NCBI GenBank assembly: GCA_037442205.1
Contig: JBBIQS010000022.1
Span: forward strand, 1 to 64,000
DNA length: 64,000 nt
From: JBBIQS01 sp037442205
GTDB taxonomy: Bacteria > Myxococcota > Myxococcia > Myxococcales > UBA5297
Direction: 5' to 3'
The position numbers and the translations under genes are program-made. The notes under the pieces are model-generated. The model made no database searches and had not been told where the DNA came from. It saw nothing but the letters and a program-made list of their open reading frames with translations. Positions 19,922 through 28,620 of this stretch are shown in pieces (the first letter of the stretch is position 1; each line of letters opens with the position of its first letter).

Positions 19922-20088
19922 TCTGAGAGCGGCATTGCGCGCCGGCGTCCCGCCGGCCACCCCGGGCGAGCGGAGAGGTCTTTCCGCTCGCCCTCGTGTT
20001 TCTGGAGCTCGATCGCGCTTCCCGCGCCGAGACGTTCAGCCGACAGACATCTTGAGATAGTCTCTTCCCCTTCATCGGAGGCCCCGCC

Positions 20089-20658
20089 ATGCGCCTGATC
20101 CCGCTGCTCGCCCTCGCCGTGCTCCTCGGAAGCTGCGTGGTGCCGGTCCACCAGGAGTGCTCCCCGAACCAGAGCTACTCGTGCAGCGCCTCCTGCGGCC
20201 TGGCCGCGGTCGGCCAGCAGGTCTGCAATGCCAACGGGACGAGCCTGAGCAGCTGCGTCTGCTCCTGCCCGGCGGGCTTCGGCCCCAACTCGCGCGGCGA
20301 CTGCATGCCGGTGTGCGACATCGACTACCGTTGGACGGCGGGCAACGTCTGCAATCCGGCGGCGCCCGGCAACATCACCCTGCTCTGGAACTTCGCCGGG
20401 ATGAGCTGCGCCCAGGCCGGGGTGGCCAGCGTCCAGGTCGAGCTCTACAGCTACCGGGGGCTCGAGTCGCTGAGCAACAGCGGGGTCTATCCCTGCAACT
20501 TCGGCGGCACCGACGGGGTGACGCTGCAGAACTTCAACGGCGGCGAGTACACCTTCGCGCTCAACGGCCTCGACGCCTACGGCCACTCGGTCTACGGCCT
20601 GGAGGGCGGGCTGACGGTGGACGGCAGCATCAGCCTCACCGCCGGCATGGTGCACTAG
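20089..20658 (+). CDS. Lipoprotein with Cys-rich N-terminal region
   Basis: A 189-aa lipoprotein. The ATG at 20089 follows GGAGG (about 20077-20081). The lipobox LLGSC makes Cys16 the anchor. Residues 17-90 contain a Cys-rich EGF-like segment (CSPNQSYSCSASCGLA, CVCSCPAGFGPNSRGDC). The remainder is beta-rich (NITLLWNFAGMSC, GGEYTFALNGLDAYG) with a pattern like small Ig or transthyretin folds. It is surface-exposed by inference. It faces the PilZ-like gene with 13 bp between the stops. Confidence 0.8.
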   Translation: MRLIPLLALAVLLGSCVVPVHQECSPNQSYSCSASCGLAAVGQQVCNANGTSLSSCVCSCPAGFGPNSRGDCMPVCDIDYRWTAGNVCNPAAPGNITLLWNFAGMSCAQAGVASVQVELYSYRGLESLSNSGVYPCNFGGTDGVTLQNFNGGEYTFALNGLDAYGHSVYGLEGGLTVDGSISLTAGMVH

Positions 20659-20671
20659 CCGCGGCGGGCGC

Positions 20672-21400
20672 TCAGCCGTTCACCTTGCGCCGGGCGGCGT
20701 GGACGATCTGATCGCGGGCGCCGCCCTTGGCCAGGACGCGCACCTCGGTGAGCGGGATCTTGTCCAGCAGCCGCAGGGCCAGCGGCAGCGGGGTGCGCGG
20801 GTTGCGCACCAGCGCCGAGCAGACGGCGGTGTTTCCGCTCCATTCGCGGTGCTCGGCGATCAGCTTGAGGGCGTCGGGCGACAGCGAGGGCATCTTGGCG
20901 GCGTACTGCACCTCGTCCAGCCCGATCCGCGGGTTCTTGAGCACGTAGACGTGCAGCGTCTTGTTGGTGTCGCGCAGCAGCGCCATCCGCTCCTCGCGAT
21001 CGGCGGAGAGCGCCAGCTGCATCTTCTGGGTGGCGTTCATTGCCCGTAGCCGCTCGGAGATATGTCCCGGGCGCGCCTCCTCCTCGGGTTCCGGTTCGGC
21101 TTCGGGCGGCTCGGCGGCCTCGGGGTTGCGCAGCGCCTGGGCCAGCGCGTCGAGCTCGGCCCGCGAGGACTCGAACATCACCGCCACGCCGACGCCGGGG
21201 ATCGAGGCGGCGATCCGGGCATCGACCTCGCTCCGCGCCTGGCCGCCGATGTCGATGCGCACCCGGCACGGGCTCATCGCCGCCGCGCCCTCGAGCTGGG
21301 CGCCGCGGATCAGCAGGCCGGACTTGGAGATCTCAGCGTCGTAGGCGGCCAGGAAGTCGGCCGGCGCAGGGTAGCTCGCGACGAGGAGCGGGGCGGTCAT
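20672..21400 (-). CDS. PilZ-like domain protein with alpha-helical C-terminus
   Basis: A 242-aa cytoplasmic protein. The first 100 residues have the order of strands found in myxobacterial PilZ-like proteins (FLAAYDAEISKSGLLIRG, CRVRIDIGG, VGVAVMFES), but a canonical RxxxR c-di-GMP motif is not obvious. After a Glu/Pro-rich linker comes a helical region (MNATQKMQLALSADREERM, VYVLKNPRIGLDEVQ, TAVCSALVRNPRTPLPLAL) with the LLxNP pattern of HEAT-like repeats also seen in other myxobacterial regulators. The role is presumably signalling. Confidence 0.7.
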   Translation of the reverse strand: MTAPLLVASYPAPADFLAAYDAEISKSGLLIRGAQLEGAAAMSPCRVRIDIGGQARSEVDARIAASIPGVGVAVMFESSRAELDALAQALRNPEAAEPPEAEPEPEEEARPGHISERLRAMNATQKMQLALSADREERMALLRDTNKTLHVYVLKNPRIGLDEVQYAAKMPSLSPDALKLIAEHREWSGNTAVCSALVRNPRTPLPLALRLLDKIPLTEVRVLAKGGARDQIVHAARRKVNG

Positions 21401-21476
21401 TCCCCGAGGTTAGCGCGACGTCGCCCGGCCGGCGAGACGCCGGCGCGCCCAGGCGGGCAGAGGCGGATCGCGACCG

Positions 21477-21917
21477 CTACATCGGCGGCGGCCCGTCGTC
21501 CGAGCCCTGGTAGACGTTCACCAGCGCGCTCGCGACCTCGACGCCCTGGCGAGTGACCGAGCTTTTGAAGCTGCCAATCACCTGCTCGCCGAACAGCCTC
21601 TCCGACTCGACCAGCAGCTCGTCGCCGACCTCGAAGTAGTCCACGCTCAGCGCCAGCTCCCGGGTCCCCAGCAGGAACCCGACCTTCACCGGCTTGCCGG
21701 CGGTCTTGGCCACCAGCCCGACCGAGGCGCCGATCGCCTGGGCCATGTACTCGATGGCCACCAGCGCTGGCACCTTGCCGTCCTCGACGAACATCGAGTC
21801 GGGCCGCACCTTCACCCGGCAGACGACCTTCTGGCCGTCGACGCTCACCATCTCGTCCAGCAGGATCATCGGCGGGGTGTGGGGCAGCAGCTCGGCGATC
21901 GGCGGCAGCGCGCTCAT
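21477..21917 (-). CDS. FabZ-like 3-hydroxyacyl-ACP dehydratase
   Basis: A 146-aa single hotdog-fold protein, about the family length. The N-terminal ELLPHTPPMILLDEMVS matches COG4706-type dehydratases, which occur in aryl-polyene and other fatty-acid-like pathways and remove water from 3-hydroxyacyl-ACP. The central helix LVAIEYMAQAIGASVGL is the usual hotdog helix. It diverges from the ACP gene across about 210 bp, which must contain both promoters. It probably acts with the ACP and the ligase-dehydratase. Confidence 0.83.
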   Translation of the reverse strand: MSALPPIAELLPHTPPMILLDEMVSVDGQKVVCRVKVRPDSMFVEDGKVPALVAIEYMAQAIGASVGLVAKTAGKPVKVGFLLGTRELALSVDYFEVGDELLVESERLFGEQVIGSFKSSVTRQGVEVASALVNVYQGSDDGPPPM

Positions 21918-22127
21918 GCGCCGTCTCGTAGCAAGGGCCCCGGGGGCCCGTCAAACCCGACTGTCGCCTCCCGGCCGCCCGCCTGCTGAGCGCGCAATCG
22001 TCCGCAAGGCAAGGAGAAACTGGGCCGAGCGCACTCCCGCGTCGGGCATTGAGCAGGCCGGGGGCGGGTGGTAGGGTGTCGCCCTTCGACTGCCCCCGGG
22101 AGAGACCCGGCGAAGAGGACCACCACG

Positions 22128-22382
22128 ATGACCCGCGAAGAGATCCACGAGCGTGTGGCGACGATGATGTCGCAGATGTTCGACATCGAGAAGAACAAGA
22201 TCACCCTCGACGCGCGCTTCGAGGACCTCGATCTGACCAGCCTCGACGCGATCGACCTGGTGGTCGAGCTGCAGCAGCTGACCGGCAGCAAGGTCAACGA
22301 GGAGGGCCTGCGCAAGGTGCGCACCGTCGGCGACATCGTCGGGCTGGTCCAGGCGCACCTCGAGGCCGCCAAGAAGGCCTGA
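22128..22382 (+). CDS. Acyl carrier protein
   Basis: An 84-aa acidic helical protein. The phosphopantetheine site is Ser38 in DLTSLDAIDL. Helix I is EEIHERVATMMSQMF. A purine-rich GAAGAGGA precedes the ATG at 22128. It is followed after 50 bp by the ligase-dehydratase gene in the same direction, so the pair is probably one operon, and the ligase is the likely enzyme that loads or uses this carrier. It is not obviously the main fatty-acid AcpP. Confidence 0.88.
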   Translation: MTREEIHERVATMMSQMFDIEKNKITLDARFEDLDLTSLDAIDLVVELQQLTGSKVNEEGLRKVRTVGDIVGLVQAHLEAAKKA

Positions 22383-22432
22383 GCGGCCTTTCGCTTCGCC
22401 CGCTCCGGGCCGCTCGGGGCGGGCTGCCTGCC

Positions 22433-24124
22433 ATGAGCGAGACCTTCGCGCTGCTGCCGCATTCTTCCGACGAGCTGATCGCCTTCGGCGCGCAGGACCG
22501 AACCGCGCGCGACCTGCTCGCCGACGTGGCCTCTCTCCGGGCCGCGCTCCCGCCCTCAACCCCGGGCAGCGAGATCCTGGTCATCGCCCAGGACCGCTAT
22601 CACTTCTGCTGCGCGGTCCTGGCCGCCTGGCAGGCGGGGCACGCGGTGGCGCTGCCGCCCAACGGCCAGAGCGAGACCATCAAGGAGATCTCCGCTCGCC
22701 CGACGGTGCGGCTGCTGCTCCACGACACCGACGCCGACGACGGCCTCGACCTGCGGCCGCTGCTGGGCAAGTCGGCGAAGGCCGAGCCGCTCGCGCCCAT
22801 CCCCGCCGATCGGACGGTGGCCACGCTCTACACCTCCGGAAGCACCGGGCAATCGCAGGCCTGCCCCAAGAGCGCGGCCCAGCTGTTGGGCGAGGCCCGC
22901 GCCCACGTCGGGAGCTTCTCCATCCCGCACGGCGCTCGCTTCCTGGCGACGGTGCCGGCCCACCACATCTACGGCTTGCTGTGGAGCGTGCTGGTGCCGC
23001 TGTTCGCCCGCGGCGCCTTCGGGCGCGAGACGGCGCTGCACGCCGAGGCCATCGCCGCGCAGCTGAAGAAGGGCCAGGCCCGCTACCTGGTGAGCGTCCC
23101 CGCGCACCTGCGCGGGCTGGAAGTGCTCGCGGAGCTGCCCAAGCTCGAGCGGATCTTCTCCTCGGGCGCGCCGCTGCCGGCGGCCACCGCCGAGATGATC
23201 AGCGCCCGGTTCGGGCAGGCGGTGGTGCAGGTCTACGGCAGCACCGAGACCGGCGGCATCGCCTGGCGCGACGACCCCAAGGCCGACTGGACGCCGTTCG
23301 CCACCTCGACGATCGCCGTGGCCGAGGACGGGCGGCTGCTGCTCAGCTCGCCGTTCGTGGCCGCCGACGCCCCCAGGCCGCTGCCCTGCGGCGACCAGAT
23401 CCTGCTCAAGGAGGACGGCAGGTTCGCGCTGCTGGGCCGGATCGACGGGGTGGTGAAGGTGGGCGGCAAGCGGGTCTCGCTGCCCGAGCTGGAGCAGCGG
23501 GCGATGTCGATCCCCGGGGTGAAGGACGCCGCCGCGCTGGCCGAGTCGGTGGACGGCGCCCGCGGCGAGGAGATCTGGCTGGCGGCGGTGGCTCCCGGCC
23601 TGACCGCCGAGGTCATCAAGGGCAAGCTGCTGGCCTGGTTCGAGCCGGTGGCGCTGCCGCGGCGAATCCGCCTGGTCGAGCGGCTGCCGCGCGAGGACAA
23701 CGGCAAGCTCACTCGCCGCCGGCTGCGGGCGCTGTTCGAGAGCGGCTACGACCCCAAGGGCGCCTATCCCAAGGTGCTGGAGCCGCTGGCCAGCCGCCAG
23801 CGGACCGACGGGGGCCGGCAGATCCACGAGCTCGACTTCTTCCTGCCCGAGGACTTCCTCTACTTCCAGGGCCACTTCGAGGGCTATCCGATCCTGCCCG
23901 GCGTGGTGCAGCTGCACGGGCTGGTGCTGCGCCAGAGCAGGCGGCTGTGGCCGGAGCTGGGGGCGCCGCGCAAGGTGCTCAAGCTCAAGTTCAAGCGGAT
24001 CATCAAGCCACGCGACACCATCTGCCTGCGCCTGCAGCGCGAGGCGGGCAAGCCGCGGGTCGACTTCGAGATCCTCCACGGCGAGGCGGCCTGCGCCTCG
24101 GGGACGCTGGTCTTCCCGGGGTAG
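22433..24124 (+). CDS. Acyl-CoA/ACP ligase (ANL) fused to a hotdog dehydratase
   Basis: A 563-aa two-domain protein. Residues about 1-440 form an AMP-forming ligase: the P-loop TLYTSGSTGQSQACPK (about 135), YGSTETGG, GRIDGVVKVGGKRVS and the final PREDNGKLTRR with the catalytic Lys. Residues about 460-563 form a FabA/ApeI-like hotdog domain with FLPEDFLYFQGHFEGYPILP, whose His (near 480) is the likely dehydratase residue. The ligase probably activates an acyl or aromatic acid for the adjacent ACP, and the hotdog domain may dehydrate 3-hydroxyacyl-ACP. Similar fusions occur in aryl-polyene-like clusters. Confidence 0.85.
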   Translation: MSETFALLPHSSDELIAFGAQDRTARDLLADVASLRAALPPSTPGSEILVIAQDRYHFCCAVLAAWQAGHAVALPPNGQSETIKEISARPTVRLLLHDTDADDGLDLRPLLGKSAKAEPLAPIPADRTVATLYTSGSTGQSQACPKSAAQLLGEARAHVGSFSIPHGARFLATVPAHHIYGLLWSVLVPLFARGAFGRETALHAEAIAAQLKKGQARYLVSVPAHLRGLEVLAELPKLERIFSSGAPLPAATAEMISARFGQAVVQVYGSTETGGIAWRDDPKADWTPFATSTIAVAEDGRLLLSSPFVAADAPRPLPCGDQILLKEDGRFALLGRIDGVVKVGGKRVSLPELEQRAMSIPGVKDAAALAESVDGARGEEIWLAAVAPGLTAEVIKGKLLAWFEPVALPRRIRLVERLPREDNGKLTRRRLRALFESGYDPKGAYPKVLEPLASRQRTDGGRQIHELDFFLPEDFLYFQGHFEGYPILPGVVQLHGLVLRQSRRLWPELGAPRKVLKLKFKRIIKPRDTICLRLQREAGKPRVDFEILHGEAACASGTLVFPG

Positions 24125-24220
24125 CCGGGGCCCGGGCAGACGGAGAGGCCAGCTTCCGCGGCCCTCGGCCGGACGAGGCCGGCTGAAACCCGGCGCTCCC
24201 GCGCTCGTGTCCTGGCTCGG

Positions 24221-24685
24221 TCAGCTCTTGCCAGGGCCCGGGCCGCTGCTCGCCGGCGTCGGGCTCGGCCCGATCTCCTTCTCCTCCCACATGTCGTATC
24301 CGGTGGCCAACGACGACGACTGGGCGACGATGGCCAGCGCCATGAACAGGTGGAGGGCGGCGGCGATCTCCGCGGCCCAGGTCGGAACCCCGTGGACGTG
24401 CCGCAGCGCGCCGAGGGCGATGCCCAGCGCCAGCTGGATGAGCGCCACCGTCGCCACCGCCTTGCTGATTCGCTTCAGGCGATCGGGCACCGGCAGCGTG
24501 GCCAGCTTGGCGGCGTTCGAGCGCGTCAGCGCCACCATCGCCAGGCCCATCAGCACGTGGGCCACCGCCGCGTACTTGCTGAACCAGCGCGGCACCACGA
24601 TGCAGCTGAAGACCGCCAGCCAGATGGTGTTGTACAGGCGTTGCCAGAAGGGCACGGCATCCTCCCAGGGATCCCGGCGCCGCAC
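24221..24685 (-). CDS. Four-TM membrane protein, function unknown
   Basis: A 154-aa protein with about four hydrophobic segments: TIWLAVFSCIVV, VAHVLMGLAMVAL, VATVALIQLALGIALGAL and LHLFMALAIVAQ. Histidines in or near helices (VAHVLMG, LRHVHGVPTW, AALHLF) recall one half of a COX15/CtaA-type haem protein, but the match is weak. The polar C-terminal tail is Pro/Gly-rich. It faces the ligase gene with 96 bp between the stops. Confidence 0.6.
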   Translation of the reverse strand: MRRRDPWEDAVPFWQRLYNTIWLAVFSCIVVPRWFSKYAAVAHVLMGLAMVALTRSNAAKLATLPVPDRLKRISKAVATVALIQLALGIALGALRHVHGVPTWAAEIAAALHLFMALAIVAQSSSLATGYDMWEEKEIGPSPTPASSGPGPGKS

Positions 24686-24948
24686 CGGAGATCGCGATTC
24701 GCTTTCCTGCCTGCTCGCGGCGACGGAACGCTATCGCACGGAATGCCGGACGGTCGAGCGCCGGGATCGGCTTGCGCCCGGATTGCCGCTCGCAGCGCCG
24801 GCGCTGCCTCTGGCTGTTCTCGAGCGCCGCGCAGGAGGTGCCGGAATCGATCGGCAGCCGGAGGCCGGGGAGGCCAGACCGGGCGCGCACTGAAAGGGAG
24901 CAGCCGTCGCCCCAATCGTCGCCGCGGCGCTCTACCGGTGAGCCGCGG

Positions 24949-25359
24949 CTACTTGATGCCCTTGCTGTTGAGGAATGGGCCGTACTTCTTGTCGGTGCCG
25001 CGGATGTGGGTCGACAGCCAGCCGCGCAGGAACACCATCACCTCGATGCTCAGCATCCACGACTGATCGGTGTGGTACTTCTTCTGGATGTCCATCACCT
25101 TGGTCGTCAGCTCGCGGTGCTCCCGCTGGTGCTCGGCCAGCTCGAGGTAGCTGAACTTCTTCAGCTGCTCCTCTTCGCGGGCGAAGTGGACCTTGGTGTA
25201 GTCGATCAGCCCGTCGAGGATGTGCCCCAGCGCCTCGCGCCCCTTGTTGGCCTGCAGCCCGTCGAAGAGCTCGTTGAGCATCCCCAGCAGCTTCTGGTGG
25301 TCGGTGTCGAACTGGGTGACGCCGACGCTCATGTCTTTGGTCCAGGTCATCAGGGGCAT
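24949..25359 (-). CDS. Bacteriohemerythrin
   Basis: A 136-aa single-domain non-haem di-iron O2-binding protein. The start is the ATG at 25359, with GGAGGAGGAAG upstream; the longer frame to 25380 is not needed. The ligand motifs are in order: DTDHQKLLGMLNEL, VHFAREEEQL, HQREHRELT and THIRGTDKKYGPF. Bacterial homologues store or sense oxygen or protect di-iron enzymes. It is monocistronic as far as visible. Confidence 0.92.
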   Translation of the reverse strand: MPLMTWTKDMSVGVTQFDTDHQKLLGMLNELFDGLQANKGREALGHILDGLIDYTKVHFAREEEQLKKFSYLELAEHQREHRELTTKVMDIQKKYHTDQSWMLSIEVMVFLRGWLSTHIRGTDKKYGPFLNSKGIK

Positions 25360-26010
25360 GGGAGCTTCCTCCTCCAGCAACTACCCATCCTAGCATGCAG
25401 TTGGATCTCCAATCTTCGCAACGTCGGTGCTGGCCGATCTCACCGGAAGTGCGGGCGCCGGCTCGGGGCGGAGGATACCCAGGCTGCTGCTCAAAGTCAG
25501 GAAACGGACGGAGTTTCCCCGGGGCACAGGGCAGACAAGTTGACGTATTCACTGTGGAAAACAAAGGCGGTCCGTCTTCTCCGGCGGTGCAGGCCGCGGT
25601 CGCCAGTCGATGGGAGAACCATGACTGGCAGCGAACTCTGTCTGGAACCCACCGGGGGGCAGGATTTGAGGGGGAAGGCGCGTTCCGGCCCTGCTGCGCT
25701 ACCGATGAGCGGCCGTTCGCTCTCGCCCGCGAAGCCAGGTCCCAGCTCACCACTCGACGGCCGGCCGGGCGAGGGGCTTTGAGCGGCACGCGTCTCGGAG
25801 GTCGGCCGGGCCGCGTTGTCGCCGGCGCGGGAGTCCCGGTTTCGTCGGCGCAGCCGATCTTCCGACGGCCAAGCCCCTCTCGGCGGGCGGAGGGCTCACC
25901 GGGGGCAGATGCCAGGGGCATACGGTCGGTGAATCCCGAAAACACTACGCAATGTCCTGGACGCGACTAGAATGGCCGCAGCTTCACAGGGGGCACGCCG
26001 GGAAGGGGCC
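25360..26010. other. 651-bp gene-poor region
   Basis: Frames are open on both strands (to about 190 aa on the plus strand), but the translations are Arg/Pro/Gly-rich without motifs, so I regard it as non-coding. A TTGACG occurs at 25540-25545 without a matching -10. No repeat, tRNA-like fold or terminator is obvious. The upstream part should contain the hemerythrin promoter. Confidence 0.4.
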
Positions 26011-26460
26011 ATGAATAAGCTCGTGTTTGTCTTACTGTGCGCGCCGCTGTGGCTGGGCTGCGGCGGTGGGCCGTGCCAGGTTTGTCCGAACATCGCCGGC
26101 AATTACCTCGAATCGAAGGCCGCCTCTCCTCTCGGCGAGTCCTCGTGCGACATCATCTACTGGGACGCGTTCACGGCCCCGCTTGCGGTCACTCAGCAGG
26201 GAAGCAAGGTGACCGTGTACCGGCAGGATCGGACCCTGACCGGGACGCTCAACGACGACCAGTCGCTCCAGCTCGATGAGTATTCAGGGGTCGCGAGGGA
26301 CCCAACCGGCAGGCTCGCGGACATCCCGGTCAACTTCCTTCTCTCCGGCGTGATCACAGGATCTCCGGGGAGCTACGTCTTCCAAGGCCTGTACCAGGTC
26401 ACCGCGCCATCGACTGGCTGCGCGATGCGGGTCAGCACCCGCTGGGCTCAGGGCCGATGA
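26011..26460 (+). CDS. Lipoprotein
   Basis: A 149-aa lipoprotein. The ATG at 26011 follows GGAAGGGG. The leader ends at the lipobox LWLGC, giving Cys17. The mature protein begins CGGGPCQVCPNIAGNYLES and is beta-rich (APLAVTQQGSKVTVYRQ, TLTGTLNDDQSLQLD), like small lipocalin-type lipoproteins. It overlaps the next gene by 4 bp (ATGA) and is therefore part of a two-gene operon. Confidence 0.78.
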   Translation: MNKLVFVLLCAPLWLGCGGGPCQVCPNIAGNYLESKAASPLGESSCDIIYWDAFTAPLAVTQQGSKVTVYRQDRTLTGTLNDDQSLQLDEYSGVARDPTGRLADIPVNFLLSGVITGSPGSYVFQGLYQVTAPSTGCAMRVSTRWAQGR

Positions 26461-27110
26461 GAACCCTCGCTTCCGTGATCGCGCTCGCCGCCTGCGGCTG
26501 CGCCTCGATGACCACACTCCAGACGGCCCGCACGCTGGAGAAGGGCGACATCGCCTACGACTTCGCCGGCGTGGCGACCTCCGACCTGGGCCGGGACATG
26601 TTCGAGCGCGGGGTGACGGTCGGGCCGCAGTTCGTCGCCGGAGCGCGCGGCGGGCTGGCCGACGGGGTGGATTTCGGCATCCACATCTGGCCGGTGGGCT
26701 TCAAGGCCGGTCCCAAGGCCCGCCTGATCGACACCGACTATTTCGCACTGTCCGTGGCCCCGGAGATCGGCCTGGAGAAGACCTACGCCTTCTACGGCGT
26801 CGACCTCTACCTGCCGCTCCTGGTCGAAGTGGACTTCACCGATTTCCTGGCGCTCTACGCCTCGCCCAAGGCCATCGGCCGGATGTCGATCTTCCACGGG
26901 TTCACCACCGATCTTGGCGTGGGCGGCTCGGTGGGCTTCGCCATCTCGGTGACCGACTCGGTGACCATCCTTCCGGAGGCGAGCGTGCTCTACCCGGCCT
27001 ACCGCGGAGAAGACTGGTGCGGGCTCCAGGTCGGGCCGCTCGGCTCGAGCTGTCCGCGCCCCGGGGCGCCGATCGTGGCCTTCGCGGTGGGCGTCAGCGT
27101 CCTGAGGTAG
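26457..27110 (+). CDS. Outer-membrane-associated lipoprotein
   Basis: A 217-aa protein starting inside the previous stop (ATGA). The leader ends at ACGCAS, with Cys13 or Cys15 as the lipid site. The mature part has alternating strands with aromatic girdles (VDFGIHIWPVGFKAGP, YGVDLYLPLLVEVDF, LALYASPKAIGRMS) and ends IVAFAVGVSVLR, a beta-barrel-like terminus. A 90-bp piece of this gene has a rearranged copy at 28449-28540. It may be an outer-membrane barrel tethered by lipid. Function unknown. Confidence 0.78.
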   Translation: MRTLASVIALAACGCASMTTLQTARTLEKGDIAYDFAGVATSDLGRDMFERGVTVGPQFVAGARGGLADGVDFGIHIWPVGFKAGPKARLIDTDYFALSVAPEIGLEKTYAFYGVDLYLPLLVEVDFTDFLALYASPKAIGRMSIFHGFTTDLGVGGSVGFAISVTDSVTILPEASVLYPAYRGEDWCGLQVGPLGSSCPRPGAPIVAFAVGVSVLR

Positions 27111-27230
27111 CCAGCACTGTCTTCAGCCGCCGGGCTGGCTGGAGCGAATCGGGGACGGTAGGCTGGCCCGAGGAGTTCCCGACACTTCTGGATTCTCGCC
27201 CCCCTGCTTCTTTCTGGCTGCGAGCTGCTG

Positions 27231-28355
27231 TTGGGAAATCCGCAGGCCACGCCCGACGCAGGCAACTCCGACGCCGGCGAAGCCGTCGGCTCTGACGCCG
27301 GACCGACCTGCGTCCCGGCGGTCACCTGCCAGTCGCTGGGGCACACCTGCGGCACCACCACCGACGACTGCGGCAAAGAGCTGCCCTGCGGGCCATGCGC
27401 CTCCGGGACCTGCCGTGACGACGGGACCTGTCCCACCATTGAGACCTGCGACACCAAGGGCTGGTGCGAGCTCAAGCCGATCCCCGAGGACCAAGCGCTG
27501 ACCTCGATGTGGGGAGTCAGCGAGGCCGACCTGTGGATCTCCAGCCTGGGCCCCATGCTTCACTGGGATGGCGCCCAGCTTTCTCCGCGCCCCAGCGCTC
27601 CCCGCGGCGTGGTTTCGCTCTCCGGCCTGGCCGCAGACAAGCTGTGGGCGGTCGGTGGTCATTCGGTCTGGCGCTACGACGGCACCTCCTGGACCGAGAT
27701 GCGCCAGTTCGCCTGGTGGCCCGAGGCCATCCACGTCGTGGCCGACGGCGCCTCCTTCGCGCTGGCGGTGGTGGGCCATTGGGGCGATCCCGAGAACAAC
27801 AGCACCTGGTCCAATGCCTTCGCCACCTTCCGCAACGGCCTGTGGAAGGACGACACCTCGGCGGCTCCGGTGGGCTACGGCCCGCACCTGCTGGCGGTGT
27901 GGGGCGCCCGCGCCGACGAGATCTGGGCGGTCGGGGTGGCGGGCGGCGGGCTGTGGAAGTTCGACGGCACGAGCTGGGCCCTGATCGACAACAAGACCGA
28001 GAGCGCGGGCCTAGGCATCGGCGGGACCTCGGCGTCGAACGTCTACATCGCCGGCTACAGCGGGATCGTCCGCCGCTACAACGGCACGAGCTGGAGCTCG
28101 CTGCCTCAGCTCACCAGCGGCGGAAAGCCTTACGGCTATCCCTCCGGTCCGGTGTACGCCATATCGGCCAGCGATATCTGGGTAGCCCCGATCCTAGACG
28201 TGCTCTTCCACTCGACCGACGGCGTCCACTTCACCACGCTCGACCTTCCTGGCGACGCCGGAGTCGACGCGATGTGGGGCGGGCCGACCATCCTCTACGC
28301 CGCCGGCCACCACAGGTTCGGAGGCGCCGGCGCCCTCTACCGCTATCGGCGCTGA
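27231..28355 (+). CDS. Cys-rich secreted protein with beta-propeller-like domain, abnormal start
   Basis: The earliest standard start codon is TTG at 27231, giving 374 aa. The same frame is open from 27162 and encodes FWILAPLLLSGCELLLG, a good lipoprotein signal with lipobox LLSGC (Cys codon 27219-27221), so the real product should begin upstream. No ATG, GTG or TTG exists between the TAG at 27159 and 27231. The mature part has a DAG-rich linker, a Cys-rich segment and repeated LWAVGGH.VWRYDGTSW motifs of a WD/Kelch-like propeller, a common myxobacterial surface architecture. Confidence 0.75.
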   Translation: MGNPQATPDAGNSDAGEAVGSDAGPTCVPAVTCQSLGHTCGTTTDDCGKELPCGPCASGTCRDDGTCPTIETCDTKGWCELKPIPEDQALTSMWGVSEADLWISSLGPMLHWDGAQLSPRPSAPRGVVSLSGLAADKLWAVGGHSVWRYDGTSWTEMRQFAWWPEAIHVVADGASFALAVVGHWGDPENNSTWSNAFATFRNGLWKDDTSAAPVGYGPHLLAVWGARADEIWAVGVAGGGLWKFDGTSWALIDNKTESAGLGIGGTSASNVYIAGYSGIVRRYNGTSWSSLPQLTSGGKPYGYPSGPVYAISASDIWVAPILDVLFHSTDGVHFTTLDLPGDAGVDAMWGGPTILYAAGHHRFGGAGALYRYRR

Positions 28356-28448
28356 TCTCCGAGCCGGGCGTGGCGGTCAGACCCGGGCCGGGACAAGCTC
28401 GAGCGCGGCGAGAGGGGAGGCGGCCTTCGATTCCGGTCGATGGGCGGT

Positions 28449-28540
28449 GACTTGGACATCCGGCCGATGGCCTTGGGCGAGGAGTAGATCGCCAGGAATC
28501 GGGCGTCGACCTCTACCTGCCGCTGCTGGTCGAAGTGGAC
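28449..28540. pseudogene. Rearranged relic of a 26457-type gene
   Basis: Bases 28501-28540 match 26796-26834 in direct orientation (GVDLYLPLLVEVD; one mismatch across most of the stretch). Bases 28449-28498 match the reverse complement of about 26844-26893 (FLALYASPKAIGRMS, with several changes). The two blocks are adjacent in the intact gene but lie here head to head with one half inverted. No full gene is present. This is read directly from the sequence; the mechanism is open. Confidence 0.7.
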
Positions 28541-28620
28541 TCCGGCCGGAAGTAGCCTGTATGCGCTGGACGACGGTCTGAGCCGCGCCCCATGCGGATC
28601 GCCAGCGGGCGATCGTGCTC

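Noticed and set aside
25540..25570. TTGACG as a sigma-70 -35 box
   Set aside because: No fitting -10 element at 16-18 bp, and the flanking DNA is not oriented to a clear gene start.
25395..25970. 191-aa frame in the 25.4-26.0 kb spacer
   Set aside because: The composition is Arg/Pro/Ser-rich, with no ribosome-binding site, domain or conserved pattern.
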